Shown piece after piece: positions 16,786 to 22,747 of a DNA stretch of 40,876 bases. The notes below the pieces were generated by a model. The model saw nothing but the letters and a program-made list of their open reading frames with translations, was not told the DNA's origin and ran no database searches. Position 1 is the stretch's first letter; the number at the start of each line of letters is the position of its first letter. The DNA comes from an uncultured Prochlorococcus sp. (GTDB taxonomy: Bacteria > Cyanobacteriota > Cyanobacteriia > PCC-6307 > Cyanobiaceae). The position numbers and the translations under genes were made by a program. The stretch spans positions 1 to 40,876 of the forward strand of contig CACAXN010000009.1 in NCBI GenBank assembly GCA_902536455.1. Direction: 5' to 3'.

Positions 16786-17163
16786 ATGTCTATCATTACC
16801 GACAATACAGTGTTAGTTCATATTTACAGCGGTTTAGAATCCAAAAATAAAGTAACTTTAGGTTTATTAGTTGCCCTTACTGCAGAAAAAAACGATCATA
16901 AAGTAACTCTTTTTCTAGCAGGAGACGGAATACAAATATTAGATTGCAAAAAAGCTGGTGAAATAGTTGGTCAAGGTACTGGAGATTTATACGAACATCT
17001 TCAAAATTTAAAGAACTCAAAAGTTACCATATATGTTTCAGGTATGTCTGCTAAATCTAGGGGTTACGATGAGAAGCTTCTAGATGGATATTCAGCAGAA
17101 TTTGTGATGCCGGATGTTCTAATTGAAGAATCAATTAAAGCGGATAGCGTACTTTGCTATTAA
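16786..17163 (+). CDS. DsrE/DsrF-like sulfur-relay family protein
   Basis: 125 residues. The fold pattern of the DsrE family is visible: a first strand VLVHIYSG, a helix rich in Leu/Ala (TLGLLVALTAEKN), VTLFLAGDGIQIL, then VTIYVSGMSAKSRG near residue 85. These proteins are small trimers or hexamers; some carry persulfide on a Cys. Cys53 (ILDCKK) and Cys124 (VLCY) are the only Cys here and do not clearly match the active Cys of TusD/DsrE, so a sulfur-transfer role is uncertain. It is the only plus-strand gene in unit C. Confidence 0.75.
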   Translation: MSIITDNTVLVHIYSGLESKNKVTLGLLVALTAEKNDHKVTLFLAGDGIQILDCKKAGEIVGQGTGDLYEHLQNLKNSKVTIYVSGMSAKSRGYDEKLLDGYSAEFVMPDVLIEESIKADSVLCY

Positions 17164-17164
17164 A

Positions 17165-17205
17165 AAAAGGAGCTAACTGCTCCCTAATTTAGATCGACTG
17201 TCAAT
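17165..17205 (-). promoter_or_regulatory. Shared leader element without downstream gene (also terminator of DsrE gene)
   Basis: On the minus strand: TTGACAGTCGATCTAAATT, then the hairpin GGGAGC AGTTA GCTCC and a T-run. This is the leader seen in front of several small genes here, but it runs into the 3' end of the DsrE-like gene. It can serve that gene as a terminator. Confidence 0.5.
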
Positions 17206-17229
17206 TAATCAAACATTTAAGTTATTTTT

Positions 17230-17511
17230 TTAAGCAGCATCATATTCATCCCTGTCTTCAAGCTCTCTCATAAATCTTTTATCTAATAAGTAATTGTCTA
17301 TAAGCTCTGCTGCCATTACTATCTCAGCAGCATTTTTGGATAGTTCTTGTGGATCTTTGTCTAATAAGTAATTGTCTATAAGCTCTAGATTGTACTCGTT
17401 TTCTTTAATTGGTTTATCGCTGTCTAATAGCTTTCTTATTTGTGTAAATACAAGCTCTTGATCGTATCCACTTTCTCTAATTTCTTTCAACATTTCGTCT
17501 GGAATTTCCAT
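17230..17511 (-). CDS. Small acidic helical protein with internal repeat
   Basis: 93 residues from the ATG at 17509-17511 (MEIPDEMLKEIRESGYDQEL). GGGGG lies 9 bases upstream of the ATG and decides against the TTG three codons earlier. The segment ELIDNYLLDK occurs twice (DNA 17359-17388 repeated at 17281-17310). The first 30 residues and the whole upstream region are shared with the 37-residue gene at 26139. Predicted all-helical and cytosolic; function unknown. The pattern of a short helical lead is faintly like Nif11 leader peptides, but there is no Gly-Gly site. Confidence 0.65.
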   Translation of the reverse strand: MEIPDEMLKEIRESGYDQELVFTQIRKLLDSDKPIKENEYNLELIDNYLLDKDPQELSKNAAEIVMAAELIDNYLLDKRFMRELEDRDEYDAA

Positions 17512-17667
17512 AATCTTCAACCCCCATGTGAAAGTTTTTTAGAGCAAATTAGAGCCTATATACGCATACTTACGAAGATTTAAGAAAAAAGCAAGAAAAG
17601 AATGTGCAGAATTATTGAAAGAGGTTTGGAAGAAAACCAGTATTTTTAGAAGTTATTTTTAAGCGGT

Positions 17668-17686
17668 GCAAGTAGTAAGCGTTTCA
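17668..17686 (-). pseudogene. Truncated signal-peptide gene (MKRLLLAPL)
   Basis: Just past the stop of the 17689-17949 gene the minus strand reads ATG then KRLLLAPLKNNF and a stop. MKRLLLAPL is a typical export-signal start in this genome (compare the porins), so this looks like the stub of an exported protein. An identical stub stands at the same place after the paralog at 22748. Confidence 0.45.
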
Positions 17687-17688
17687 TT

Positions 17689-17949
17689 TTATTCAACTGG
17701 AGTTAGTGAATAACAAATATCTTTATAACCATTTTCTTTATCCCACTCTTTCATCTCTGGAGTACTTGTAGCCGCAGCAAACCCTTCTAAATCTTTAACT
17801 TTCAGTATTAAGTGACTTTTATGGTCATTTACCTTGATGAGTTCATATTCCTCGACATATTTATGTCCCTCTTTTTCATGGAAATCTGCTACAAATTTAT
17901 CGAAATCTTCAAAAGAACAATCAAAAGTAGAAACTATTAAGGTATTCAT
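17689..17949 (-). CDS. Small alpha/beta protein (MNTLIVSTF family)
   Basis: 86 residues. It is clearly a paralog of the 87-residue protein at 22748: both start MNTLI.STF.C.FE.F, share VNDHKSHL in the middle and end in a WDK.N...D..YS segment. The layout (two half-repeats of strand and helix) suggests a dimeric ferredoxin-like fold. I do not recognise a named enzyme; picocyanobacterial proteins of this sort are listed as DUFs. It sits directly behind a shared leader element whose T-run abuts the ATG. Confidence 0.7.
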   Translation of the reverse strand: MNTLIVSTFDCSFEDFDKFVADFHEKEGHKYVEEYELIKVNDHKSHLILKVKDLEGFAAATSTPEMKEWDKENGYKDICYSLTPVE

Positions 17950-17995
17950 AAAAAAAGAGGATTTTATCCCTCTATGTTAGTTTGACTGTCAATCG
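17950..17995 (-). promoter_or_regulatory. Shared promoter-hairpin leader
   Basis: Minus strand: ATTGACAGTCAAACTAACAT, then GAGGGATAAAATCCTC and seven T ending at the ATG. The hairpin and T-run resemble a terminator placed directly before the start codon. Confidence 0.55.
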
Positions 17996-18297
17996 TGATA
18001 TCCAACTTTAGAAACAATATTTCCTGAGACAGGATCAGTAACTCCAAGTTCAGGAGACAACTCTTCCATAAATCCTCTTATCTCATCAAGGTGAGCAATC
18101 ATAGCTGGTCTTTGAGCTGCAATAGCTTCTGCACTTTTCCAGATCCCAACAAAACAGTAATCATAATTTCCAGTTTTAGCGATATATCTTTGAGTCATCC
18201 CCTCAAAATTTGTTTTATCTATTATTTCGAAATACTTATCTACACAATCAGACTTTAATTTAAATCGAACAACATTCATAAATTTTTGAGCAGTCAT
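17989..18297 (-). CDS. ABM-like (antibiotic biosynthesis monooxygenase fold) protein
   Basis: 102 residues from the ATG at 18295-18297, chosen because the shared leader's T-run ends exactly there; the longer in-frame form would read through the leader hairpin. MNVVRFKLKSDCVDKYFEII, then YDYCFVGIWKSAEAIAAQRP and a helix IAHLDEIRGFMEEL match the dimeric alpha/beta barrel of small monooxygenase-type stress proteins. Substrate unknown. Confidence 0.7.
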   Translation of the reverse strand: MTAQKFMNVVRFKLKSDCVDKYFEIIDKTNFEGMTQRYIAKTGNYDYCFVGIWKSAEAIAAQRPAMIAHLDEIRGFMEELSPELGVTDPVSGNIVSKVGYHD

Positions 18298-18345
18298 AAA
18301 AAAGAGGGTTTTTATACCCTCCAATTTTAGATCAATTGTCAATTA
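18298..18345 (-). promoter_or_regulatory. Shared promoter-hairpin leader
   Basis: Minus strand: TTGACAATTGATCTAAAATT, then GGAGGG TATAAAAA CCCTC and a T-run up to the ATG. The GGAGG that could serve as ribosome site is inside the hairpin stem. Confidence 0.6.
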
Positions 18346-18362
18346 AAAACTTCATAGACTAT

Positions 18363-18384
18363 GTGCCCAAAAAGTTCCCAAAAT
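18363..18384. repeat. Unit C right iteron pair
   Basis: GTGCCCAAAAA at 18363 and GTTCCCAAAAT at 18374, period 11; same motif as the left end. Confidence 0.8.
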
Positions 18385-18472
18385 CCAAGACATTAGTCCG
18401 AACTAGTCCATACATATTCGCCTAAATGTCCTGATATAGCTATAAGTCTCAATTATAGTCTTGTTGGTGCAA

Positions 18473-18516
18473 GTGCTTTGGGAGCACTAGGTCGCAGGTT
18501 CGAATCCTGTCGCCCC
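18473..18516 (+). repeat. tRNA-Pro fragment 3 (att-like)
   Basis: Exact 44-base copy of 10197-10240. The bases after it (TTGACTTCTCAAGATTCTCAA) also follow fragment 1, so the two junctions share a flank. Confidence 0.9.
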
Positions 18517-18548
18517 GATTGACTTCTCAAGATTCTCAATTATCCTCT

Positions 18549-18567
18549 GGGCGATCTCTGGGCGATC
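18549..18567. repeat. Unit D left iteron pair
   Basis: GGGCGATC at 18549 and 18560, period 11; followed by TTTGCAATACCTTGCATAGC. Confidence 0.75.
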
Positions 18568-18602
18568 ATTTGCAATACCTTGCATAGCTTACTAGTTCTA
18601 AA

Positions 18603-19574
18603 TTACCTTCCTATTCTTCCAACAGCCTCAATTGATTTTTTTAAAATTTCTCCTTTCAAGGGAACGAAACCTAAGGCAGGAGCTTTATCTTGATATTCAT
18701 CACTGAGTAATTTATAGAATGTATCTTGAATTGCCTTAGTATTTCTTCCGTTACCTTTTTCATAAGCAAGTATCCAAGTCAAAGTTGCTATTGGATAAGC
18801 TCCTTTAGCAGAAGGATTCGGATTTTTACCAGCCAAGTTTTCATCAAGATTTATTCCATTCAAAGCTATCGCGCCTGATTCAGTATTAGGAGTAACGAAT
18901 TCACCAGAAAGATTTTGAAGTGCAGCAGCCTTAACATTACCTTTAATGTATGACTGGTTTACATAACCGATTGCACCCGGAGTATTTTGAATAAAACCTG
19001 CAACACCAGAATTACCTTTTGCTCCAACTCCCGAAGGCCATTTAACAGATTTACCAGTACCTAAATTCCAGGTTTTAGAGAAAGCCTCCATAGAATTTGT
19101 AAAAGCTTTAGTCGTGCCTGATCCATCAGAACGATGCGCCCAAGTTAATTTACCTGACTTACATCCTAATTCCTTCCAATTTTTTATCATTCCCATCGCT
19201 ACCTGAACAGCCTGCTCTTGTGTTAGTTTCAGGTCGCAATCATAGTTATATCCAAACGCAATTGTTCCACCTACCATCGGTATTTGCACAAGTCCTCTTT
19301 TAACTTTCTCTATATCAGAATCTTTCATAGGATCATCTGATGCACCAAAATTTACAGTTTCGTCTATGAAAGCTTTTCTTCCAGATCCAGAACCTACTGC
19401 CTGATAATTAACTCTAGGGCCTCCAGATTTAGCTAAGTCAAAAAACCACCTGGTATAAATTTTCGAAGGAAATGATGCACCAGCTCCGCTCAATCTTTTT
19501 GAAGCCATCGCAGATGGAGCAAGTATTAATGAAATTGCAGAAGATAAAATGAGAGATTTTTTTAAAATACTCAT
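18603..19574 (-). CDS. pstS: Phosphate ABC transporter substrate-binding protein
   Basis: 323 residues, with a signal peptide cut near AMA-SKRL. Phosphate-binding segments are visible: LSGAGASFPSKIYTRW at the N-terminus, VGSGSGRKAFI and NFGASDDPM, then WAHRSDGSGTTKAF and PGAIGYVNQSYI. It captures phosphate in the periplasm for PstCAB. There is no lipobox Cys, so a soluble periplasmic form is expected. It stands alone in its unit, without pstCAB or phoBR, so it would act with a transporter encoded elsewhere. A possible single Pho-box half lies upstream at 19632. Confidence 0.95.
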   Translation of the reverse strand: MSILKKSLILSSAISLILAPSAMASKRLSGAGASFPSKIYTRWFFDLAKSGGPRVNYQAVGSGSGRKAFIDETVNFGASDDPMKDSDIEKVKRGLVQIPMVGGTIAFGYNYDCDLKLTQEQAVQVAMGMIKNWKELGCKSGKLTWAHRSDGSGTTKAFTNSMEAFSKTWNLGTGKSVKWPSGVGAKGNSGVAGFIQNTPGAIGYVNQSYIKGNVKAAALQNLSGEFVTPNTESGAIALNGINLDENLAGKNPNPSAKGAYPIATLTWILAYEKGNGRNTKAIQDTFYKLLSDEYQDKAPALGFVPLKGEILKKSIEAVGRIGR

Positions 19575-19630
19575 TAACCACTTTGATAAAAGTCAATTCA
19601 TTTATAGCATCAAACAAAAGACGAAATTCA

Positions 19631-19640
19631 AAGGTTAAGA
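19631..19640 (-). promoter_or_regulatory. Possible Pho-box half-site before pstS
   Basis: TCTTAACCTT on the minus strand, about 57 bases before the pstS ATG. Cyanobacterial Pho boxes are built from repeats like CTTAACC; here only one good half is visible, so this is weak. Confidence 0.3.
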
Positions 19641-19818
19641 ATACATCAAATTATTTTGATATAATCAATAACTCTTGATATATATCTAGCAACTGATTTA
19701 AAGCTCTTACTTCTTGCATAAAAAAGCTAAGCCTGCATTATTTATTACTTAAGGCCACATTGTGACAATGATTGGCTCGTAAAAATTATTATTGTTTTTA
19801 TGACACTAGGTCATAGCT

Positions 19819-19837
19819 GAGCGATCCCTGGGCGATC
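19819..19837. repeat. Unit D right iteron pair
   Basis: GAGCGATC at 19819 and GGGCGATC at 19830, period 11; same motif as the left end of the unit. ACTAGGTCATAG, similar to part of the tRNA fragment, lies just before it. Confidence 0.75.
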
Positions 19838-19968
19838 AAATGCTTAACTTTGCAACACTTTGCTGGCATATAAGACAATTCTTGAGACTCATTTTGATAA
19901 CAAATATTTCAAACTAAAGTCATAGCCTCACTTCGTTCTCATGGGTACTGTCGCAATTTGCTGATCGA

Positions 19969-20012
19969 GTGCTTTGGGAGCACTAGGTCGCAGGTTCGAA
20001 TCCTGTCGCCCC
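19969..20012 (+). repeat. tRNA-Pro fragment 4 (att-like)
   Basis: Exact 44-base copy of 10197-10240. Confidence 0.9.
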
Positions 20013-20033
20013 GACTCTTATAATCCAAGTCAC

Positions 20034-20060
20034 AGACAGGTTTCCCAGCCTGTCTTTTTT
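20034..20060 (+). terminator. Terminator after tRNA-Pro fragment 4
   Basis: AGACAGG TTTCCCAG CCTGTCT and a T-run. The same arrangement (CCAAGTC, hairpin with a CCCA loop, T-run) follows fragment 5 and the vestigial junction at 22612, suggesting an ancestral tRNA-Pro terminator carried by these units. Confidence 0.75.
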
Positions 20061-20086
20061 ATTATTTAAATTCTGTCCTCAATGAT

Positions 20087-20108
20087 TGCGGACAAATTGC
20101 GGACAAAA
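20087..20108. repeat. Unit E left iteron pair
   Basis: TGCGGACAAAT at 20087 and TGCGGACAAAA at 20098, period 11. Confidence 0.8.
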
Positions 20109-20113
20109 GATGC

Positions 20114-20527
20114 TTAATTGAAAGGGAAAGTATTCTTAGTAGGAGATATAAAAAGCACTTCAAAAACAATTCCAGTCAAAGCAATAGGCAAAACCCAAAT
20201 AGCAATAAACCTATGATCAAAAAATCTTAAATGGTCTTCTCCTTTAAAAACACTTTTTAAAGAGGTGTACAAAGTTTCTGGTCTTTTATAGGAAGGGCCA
20301 TTTTTAATTGGAGAATATGGTTTTATAAATGCAGAGGAAGCTGCGAATTTTGCAATTTTTCTAATTATATAAATAGGTAATACCCAAAGGGCTAAATATC
20401 TTCCACCTAACCACTGTCTCGCATTAGGGAGAGCATATTCTTTAATAGATTTATTCTCTGGCATTCCAGATTCCAAATTCTTGTAGATATTTTCTAATGA
20501 GGATACTTTTTGTGATTTATTGATCAT
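20114..20527 (-). CDS. Two-span membrane protein, unknown
   Basis: 137 residues. Two similar segments, YLALWVLPIYIIRKI (~residue 44) and FIAIWVLPIALTGIVFEVLF (~residue 107), each preceded by a Arg-rich motif (RQWLGGRY / LRFFDHRF), suggest an internal duplication. Each half has one membrane span. No known family recognised. It is the last gene at the left edge of unit E and starts with ATG at 20525-20527. Confidence 0.65.
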   Translation of the reverse strand: MINKSQKVSSLENIYKNLESGMPENKSIKEYALPNARQWLGGRYLALWVLPIYIIRKIAKFAASSAFIKPYSPIKNGPSYKRPETLYTSLKSVFKGEDHLRFFDHRFIAIWVLPIALTGIVFEVLFISPTKNTFPFN

Positions 20528-20784
20528 TTGTTTTTAAGAAAAAATTACCCTTAAAATAAAAATATTCCTAACTACTAAAATAACTAAAACGTAGTTAAGA
20601 ATATTTTCGTTGGCTAGGTTCATAAAGACGGAATCTTATACCGTTGCAGATTTGCCAAATATCTACATATTCTTTATAAAGAAAAAACTCTTTTTTAAAA
20701 AGTAAATAATATACATAACCATGAATAAAATTTAATGACTGGATTTATATAGAAAATTAACTTTAATATTCCTGACTAATAAAA

Positions 20785-20905
20785 ATTATTTAAACCTCAT
20801 TTTCTAAGATTGCGAAAAAGAAAATGAGGTCAAAGGGAGGTTCTCATTACGAACCGCTTTATCAAAGCTAGCGGTTAGTAGATTGCCCTAATATCTACTT
20901 ACATA
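20785..20905 (-). ncRNA. Candidate structured RNA in unit E
   Basis: A 455-base gap between genes holds a compact set of hairpins. 20794-20805 pairs perfectly with 20819-20830 (12 bp). GGTTC/GAACC pair at 20839-20855. AACCGC/GCGGTT pair at 20852-20876, and AGTAGAT/ATCTACT at 20878-20904. The second and third helices overlap and exclude each other. Read on the minus strand, the 12-bp hairpin is last and is followed by a T-rich run, like a terminator, and an exposed CCTCCC precedes it. The strand is inferred from this. Function unknown. Confidence 0.5.
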
Positions 20906-20981
20906 TTTATATAATGAGATTTAAAATAGAGGAAGATTAATTTTATACAAATAAGTGTTTAATATTTTATGTGATTATTGC

Positions 20982-21080
20982 TTAGGAAAAACTAATTAAT
21001 GCATTAACTATAGTTATTGAAAGATAAAGAAATGCATAAAGAGAAACTGCAAAAAATAAATACTGTTCTATGGGAATCAT
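20982..21080 (-). CDS. Single-span membrane peptide (32 aa)
   Basis: MIPIEQYLFFAVSLYAFLYL then SITIVNALISFS. One hydrophobic span, no charged tail. Size as for small photosystem subunits, but no match to a named one. It lies 35 bases after the stop of the next gene on the same strand. Confidence 0.5.
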   Translation of the reverse strand: MIPIEQYLFFAVSLYAFLYLSITIVNALISFS

Positions 21081-21115
21081 AACAAGGTATTAATTAAGGG
21101 GTGAGAAAAATTTGA

Positions 21116-21304
21116 TTAATTTTTTGTTAAAAAGATATTCTCTAAAATATAACTTTGTTCTATTGATTCATTTTTAAGAGAAATATTTTTTGGCAAATTA
21201 TTATTCGTAGAATTAAAAGCACCCCATTTTTTTAGCCAAAATAAGGTATAAAAAAATGCAATTAAAAATGGTGCTCCAACAATTAAAAATCTGATGTCCA
21301 TCAA
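21116..21304 (-). CDS. Small membrane protein related to the PsbF-like gene's N-terminus
   Basis: 62 residues (61 if the second Met is used). MDIRFLIVGAPFLIAFFYTL FWLKKWGAFN resembles the first 30 residues of the 98-residue neighbour ([29 protein letters not shown]). The C-terminal half is polar and Asn-rich. It begins 9 bases after the neighbour's stop, so they form an operon. A duplicated N-terminal span is the simplest reading. Confidence 0.65.
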   Translation of the reverse strand: MMDIRFLIVGAPFLIAFFYTLFWLKKWGAFNSTNNNLPKNISLKNESIEQSYILENIFLTKN

Positions 21305-21313
21305 AATTTCCTA

Positions 21314-21610
21314 TTAATAAGTTTTAAACTGCATTGCCAATATTGCTCCAAGGAAGAAAACAGTTGGAATCCCTAGGGCATTAACTGCTGCGGTTCTTAC
21401 AGTAAAAACTGGATAACCTTCTGCTGGTCTGCCAACATCAGGAATTAATGCTGAATCTTCCCATACTTGATAATTTTTAAAAGGAGTTACTCCCTTCTTT
21501 GGTAATCCTAGTGGCGTTAATCTAAATACATCCCACCTACCTAACCAAAAGACTGTAAATATCCATGAGAATATTATTGGTGTAATAACAAGTAAAATCC
21601 TGAAATCCAT
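21314..21610 (-). CDS. PsbF-like (cytochrome b559 beta-like) protein without the heme His
   Basis: 98 residues. Residues 66-95 read [30 protein letters not shown], very close to the PsbF span (YP.FTVRW.AVH.LG.PT.FFLGAIAAMQF). The His that ligates heme in PsbF is replaced by Asn77. An extra N-terminal span (residues 4-24) and a 40-residue linker ([12 protein letters not shown]...) precede it; genuine PsbF is about 40-45 residues. It therefore cannot form the normal bis-His heme and may instead occupy or modify the cytochrome b559 site in photosystem II. Role inferred. Start at ATG 21608-21610. Confidence 0.75.
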   Translation of the reverse strand: MDFRILLVITPIIFSWIFTVFWLGRWDVFRLTPLGLPKKGVTPFKNYQVWEDSALIPDVGRPAEGYPVFTVRTAAVNALGIPTVFFLGAILAMQFKTY

Positions 21611-21831
21611 TTCTAAAAAGTAATATTAAATTTGATTATTATTTTGTCTTTTTTAGTTAAATAAATGATTTGATCATTAACTTATATTTAAAGAAAAACC
21701 CCTAATAACGTTGTTTATAATCATTAGTAACATCATGAAATGATTAATTGAATTATTTAAAGTATATTTTTTTTGATTGAGATATTTTAGATAAATTTTT
21801 GATGTAGATTTTAGTTAATTAAAAAACAAAT

Positions 21832-22200
21832 ATGGAAACCTTTAGATTCTTACTTTTTGGTTTTGCAGGGGTTAGTGTAGTTTTCTGGGTGGCAATAATA
21901 GCTTTATGGCATGCATACATGTTTCCAAGATTCTTCAATGAAGATAAAGGTTTAAATTCTGTTATCAATCAAGAAATAAAAGTTTCAACAGATTCAATTT
22001 TAGGCAGTTTGGTTAACAGCAATAATTTCAGAAATAGAGATAAATATTCAATGAAAGGTTTTGTTATTGCAGACTTTTCATCTGCAAGTAGTAATTTCAA
22101 ACTAAATAAACTCTACACAACAGTAATGATTGGAGTTACTTTTGCAAGTTTTATTTTTCTCACTTATGGATTAAGCAGTTCAATAACAACGGTAAGTTAA
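21832..22200 (+). CDS. Two-span membrane protein, unknown
   Basis: 122 residues. The first span is FRLLLFGFAGVSV-type (residues 4-27) followed by WHAYMFPRFF; the second is near the C-terminus (YTTVMIGVTFASFIFLTYGL). The middle is polar. The next ORF starts at the base directly after its stop. No family recognised. It faces away from the PsbF-like operon across a 220-base AT-rich gap likely to hold both promoters. Confidence 0.6.
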   Translation: METFRFLLFGFAGVSVVFWVAIIALWHAYMFPRFFNEDKGLNSVINQEIKVSTDSILGSLVNSNNFRNRDKYSMKGFVIADFSSASSNFKLNKLYTTVMIGVTFASFIFLTYGLSSSITTVS

Positions 22201-22284
22201 ATGGAATCTATATATGTAATTGTTTTTATTACTTGCTTTGTTTATTTAATTTTTGACTCATTCAAAAATATAAATATTAAATAG
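22201..22284 (+). CDS. Single-span membrane peptide (27 aa)
   Basis: MESIYVIVFITCFVYLIFDS then FKNINIK. Its ATG follows the stop of the upstream gene without a gap, so translation is probably coupled. The MES/T-Y-hydrophobic start recalls PsbT (ME..YV...), but it is shorter and lacks the PsbT tail, so this is only a resemblance. Confidence 0.5.
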   Translation: MESIYVIVFITCFVYLIFDSFKNINIK

Positions 22285-22288
22285 ATTG

Positions 22289-22450
22289 CTAATGTTTTTT
22301 ACCAGTTAATAAAATTTTTCTTCTTATGTAAAAGAATACTAATGTAGTTATTATCATTACAGGTGGATGAAATGATATTGAATTTAGATATTCGAAGTAA
22401 TCAAATGATTCCAAAATTTTTGCTCGTAATTCCCAAAAACTATATTCCAT
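22289..22450 (-). CDS. Small membrane protein (53 aa)
   Basis: MEYSFWELRAKILESFDYFE is followed by a span VMIITTLVFFYIRRKILL and a basic end. One predicted span. Convergent with the 27-residue gene 4 bases away. Its start region marks where the 150-base stretch shared with 27531-27678 begins. Confidence 0.5.
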   Translation of the reverse strand: MEYSFWELRAKILESFDYFEYLNSISFHPPVMIITTLVFFYIRRKILLTGKKH

Positions 22451-22594
22451 CTCTCAAATTTTTATTGATTTAAATAGATCAATATCTTGTATAAAATGCT
22501 ATTAAAGTTTTTCTTAACTAATATTTTGCGGACAAATTGCAGACAAATATTGCTTTATTTGTCATGACAAACTTCGCAAAACCAAGCAAAAAGT
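22444..22594. repeat. Unit right-end segment shared with 27531-27678
   Basis: From ATTCCATCTCTCAAATTTTT through the iterons to AACTTCGCAAAACCAAGC the sequence matches 27531-27678 with scattered changes. It marks a common right end of E-type elements. Confidence 0.75.
22527..22548. repeat. Unit E right iteron pair
   Basis: TGCGGACAAAT at 22527 and TGCAGACAAAT at 22538, period 11; the first is identical to the left-end motif. Confidence 0.8.
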
Positions 22595-22624
22595 CAGATG
22601 TAGCTTTAAAACCAAGTCATAATA

Positions 22625-22650
22625 GCGAGTTACCCAGACTCGCTTTTTTA
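22625..22650 (+). terminator. Terminator at vestigial junction
   Basis: GCGAGT TACCCAG ACTCGC followed by a T-run; same kind as after fragments 4 and 5. Confidence 0.7.
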
Positions 22651-22726
22651 TTGTCTGCAATCTCAAATGAGAAAGGGGCGCTAGTATATTCGAAGATCTT
22701 GAAAAGGTGCTTAATTTTATAGCGGT

Positions 22727-22745
22727 GCAAGTAGTAAGCGTTTCA
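22727..22745 (-). pseudogene. Truncated signal-peptide gene (MKRLLLAPL)
   Basis: Minus strand reads ATG KRLLLAPL stop, identical in DNA over about 25 bases to the stub at 17663-17687. It stands just after the stop of the 22748 gene, as its twin does after the 17689 gene. Confidence 0.45.
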
Positions 22746-22747
22746 TA

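Larger units (their letters stand above)
16523..18516. mobile_element. Integrated unit C (small stress-type proteins)
   Basis: Between tRNA-Pro fragments 2 and 3, with GTGCCCAAAAA iterons inside both ends (16577 and 18363). Cargo: a DsrE-like protein, a small acidic protein and two small alpha/beta proteins with shared leaders. Confidence 0.7.
18517..20012. mobile_element. Integrated unit D (pstS)
   Basis: Between tRNA-Pro fragments 3 and 4, with GGGCGATC iterons inside both ends (18549 and 19819). The single cargo gene is pstS. The smallest fully bounded unit, about 1.5 kb. Confidence 0.75.
20013..22600. mobile_element. Integrated unit E (small membrane proteins)
   Basis: Starts at tRNA-Pro fragment 4. 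TGCGGACAAA iterons lie inside both ends (20087 and 22527). The expected tRNA fragment on the right is missing, but the flank that normally follows one (ACCAAGTC plus a terminator hairpin) is present at about 22612, so the right edge is approximate. Cargo is seven small membrane-protein genes and a structured RNA candidate. Confidence 0.6.

Noticed and set aside
10296-22548. Reading the 11-12 bp iterons as a plasmid or phage replication origin
   Set aside because: They come as pairs at unit ends with matching words and fixed distance to tRNA fragments, and there is no replication protein or DnaA-box cluster.
22537-22722. 61-residue plus-strand ORF
   Set aside because: It runs through the unit E iterons and a terminator hairpin, and has no protein-like pattern.
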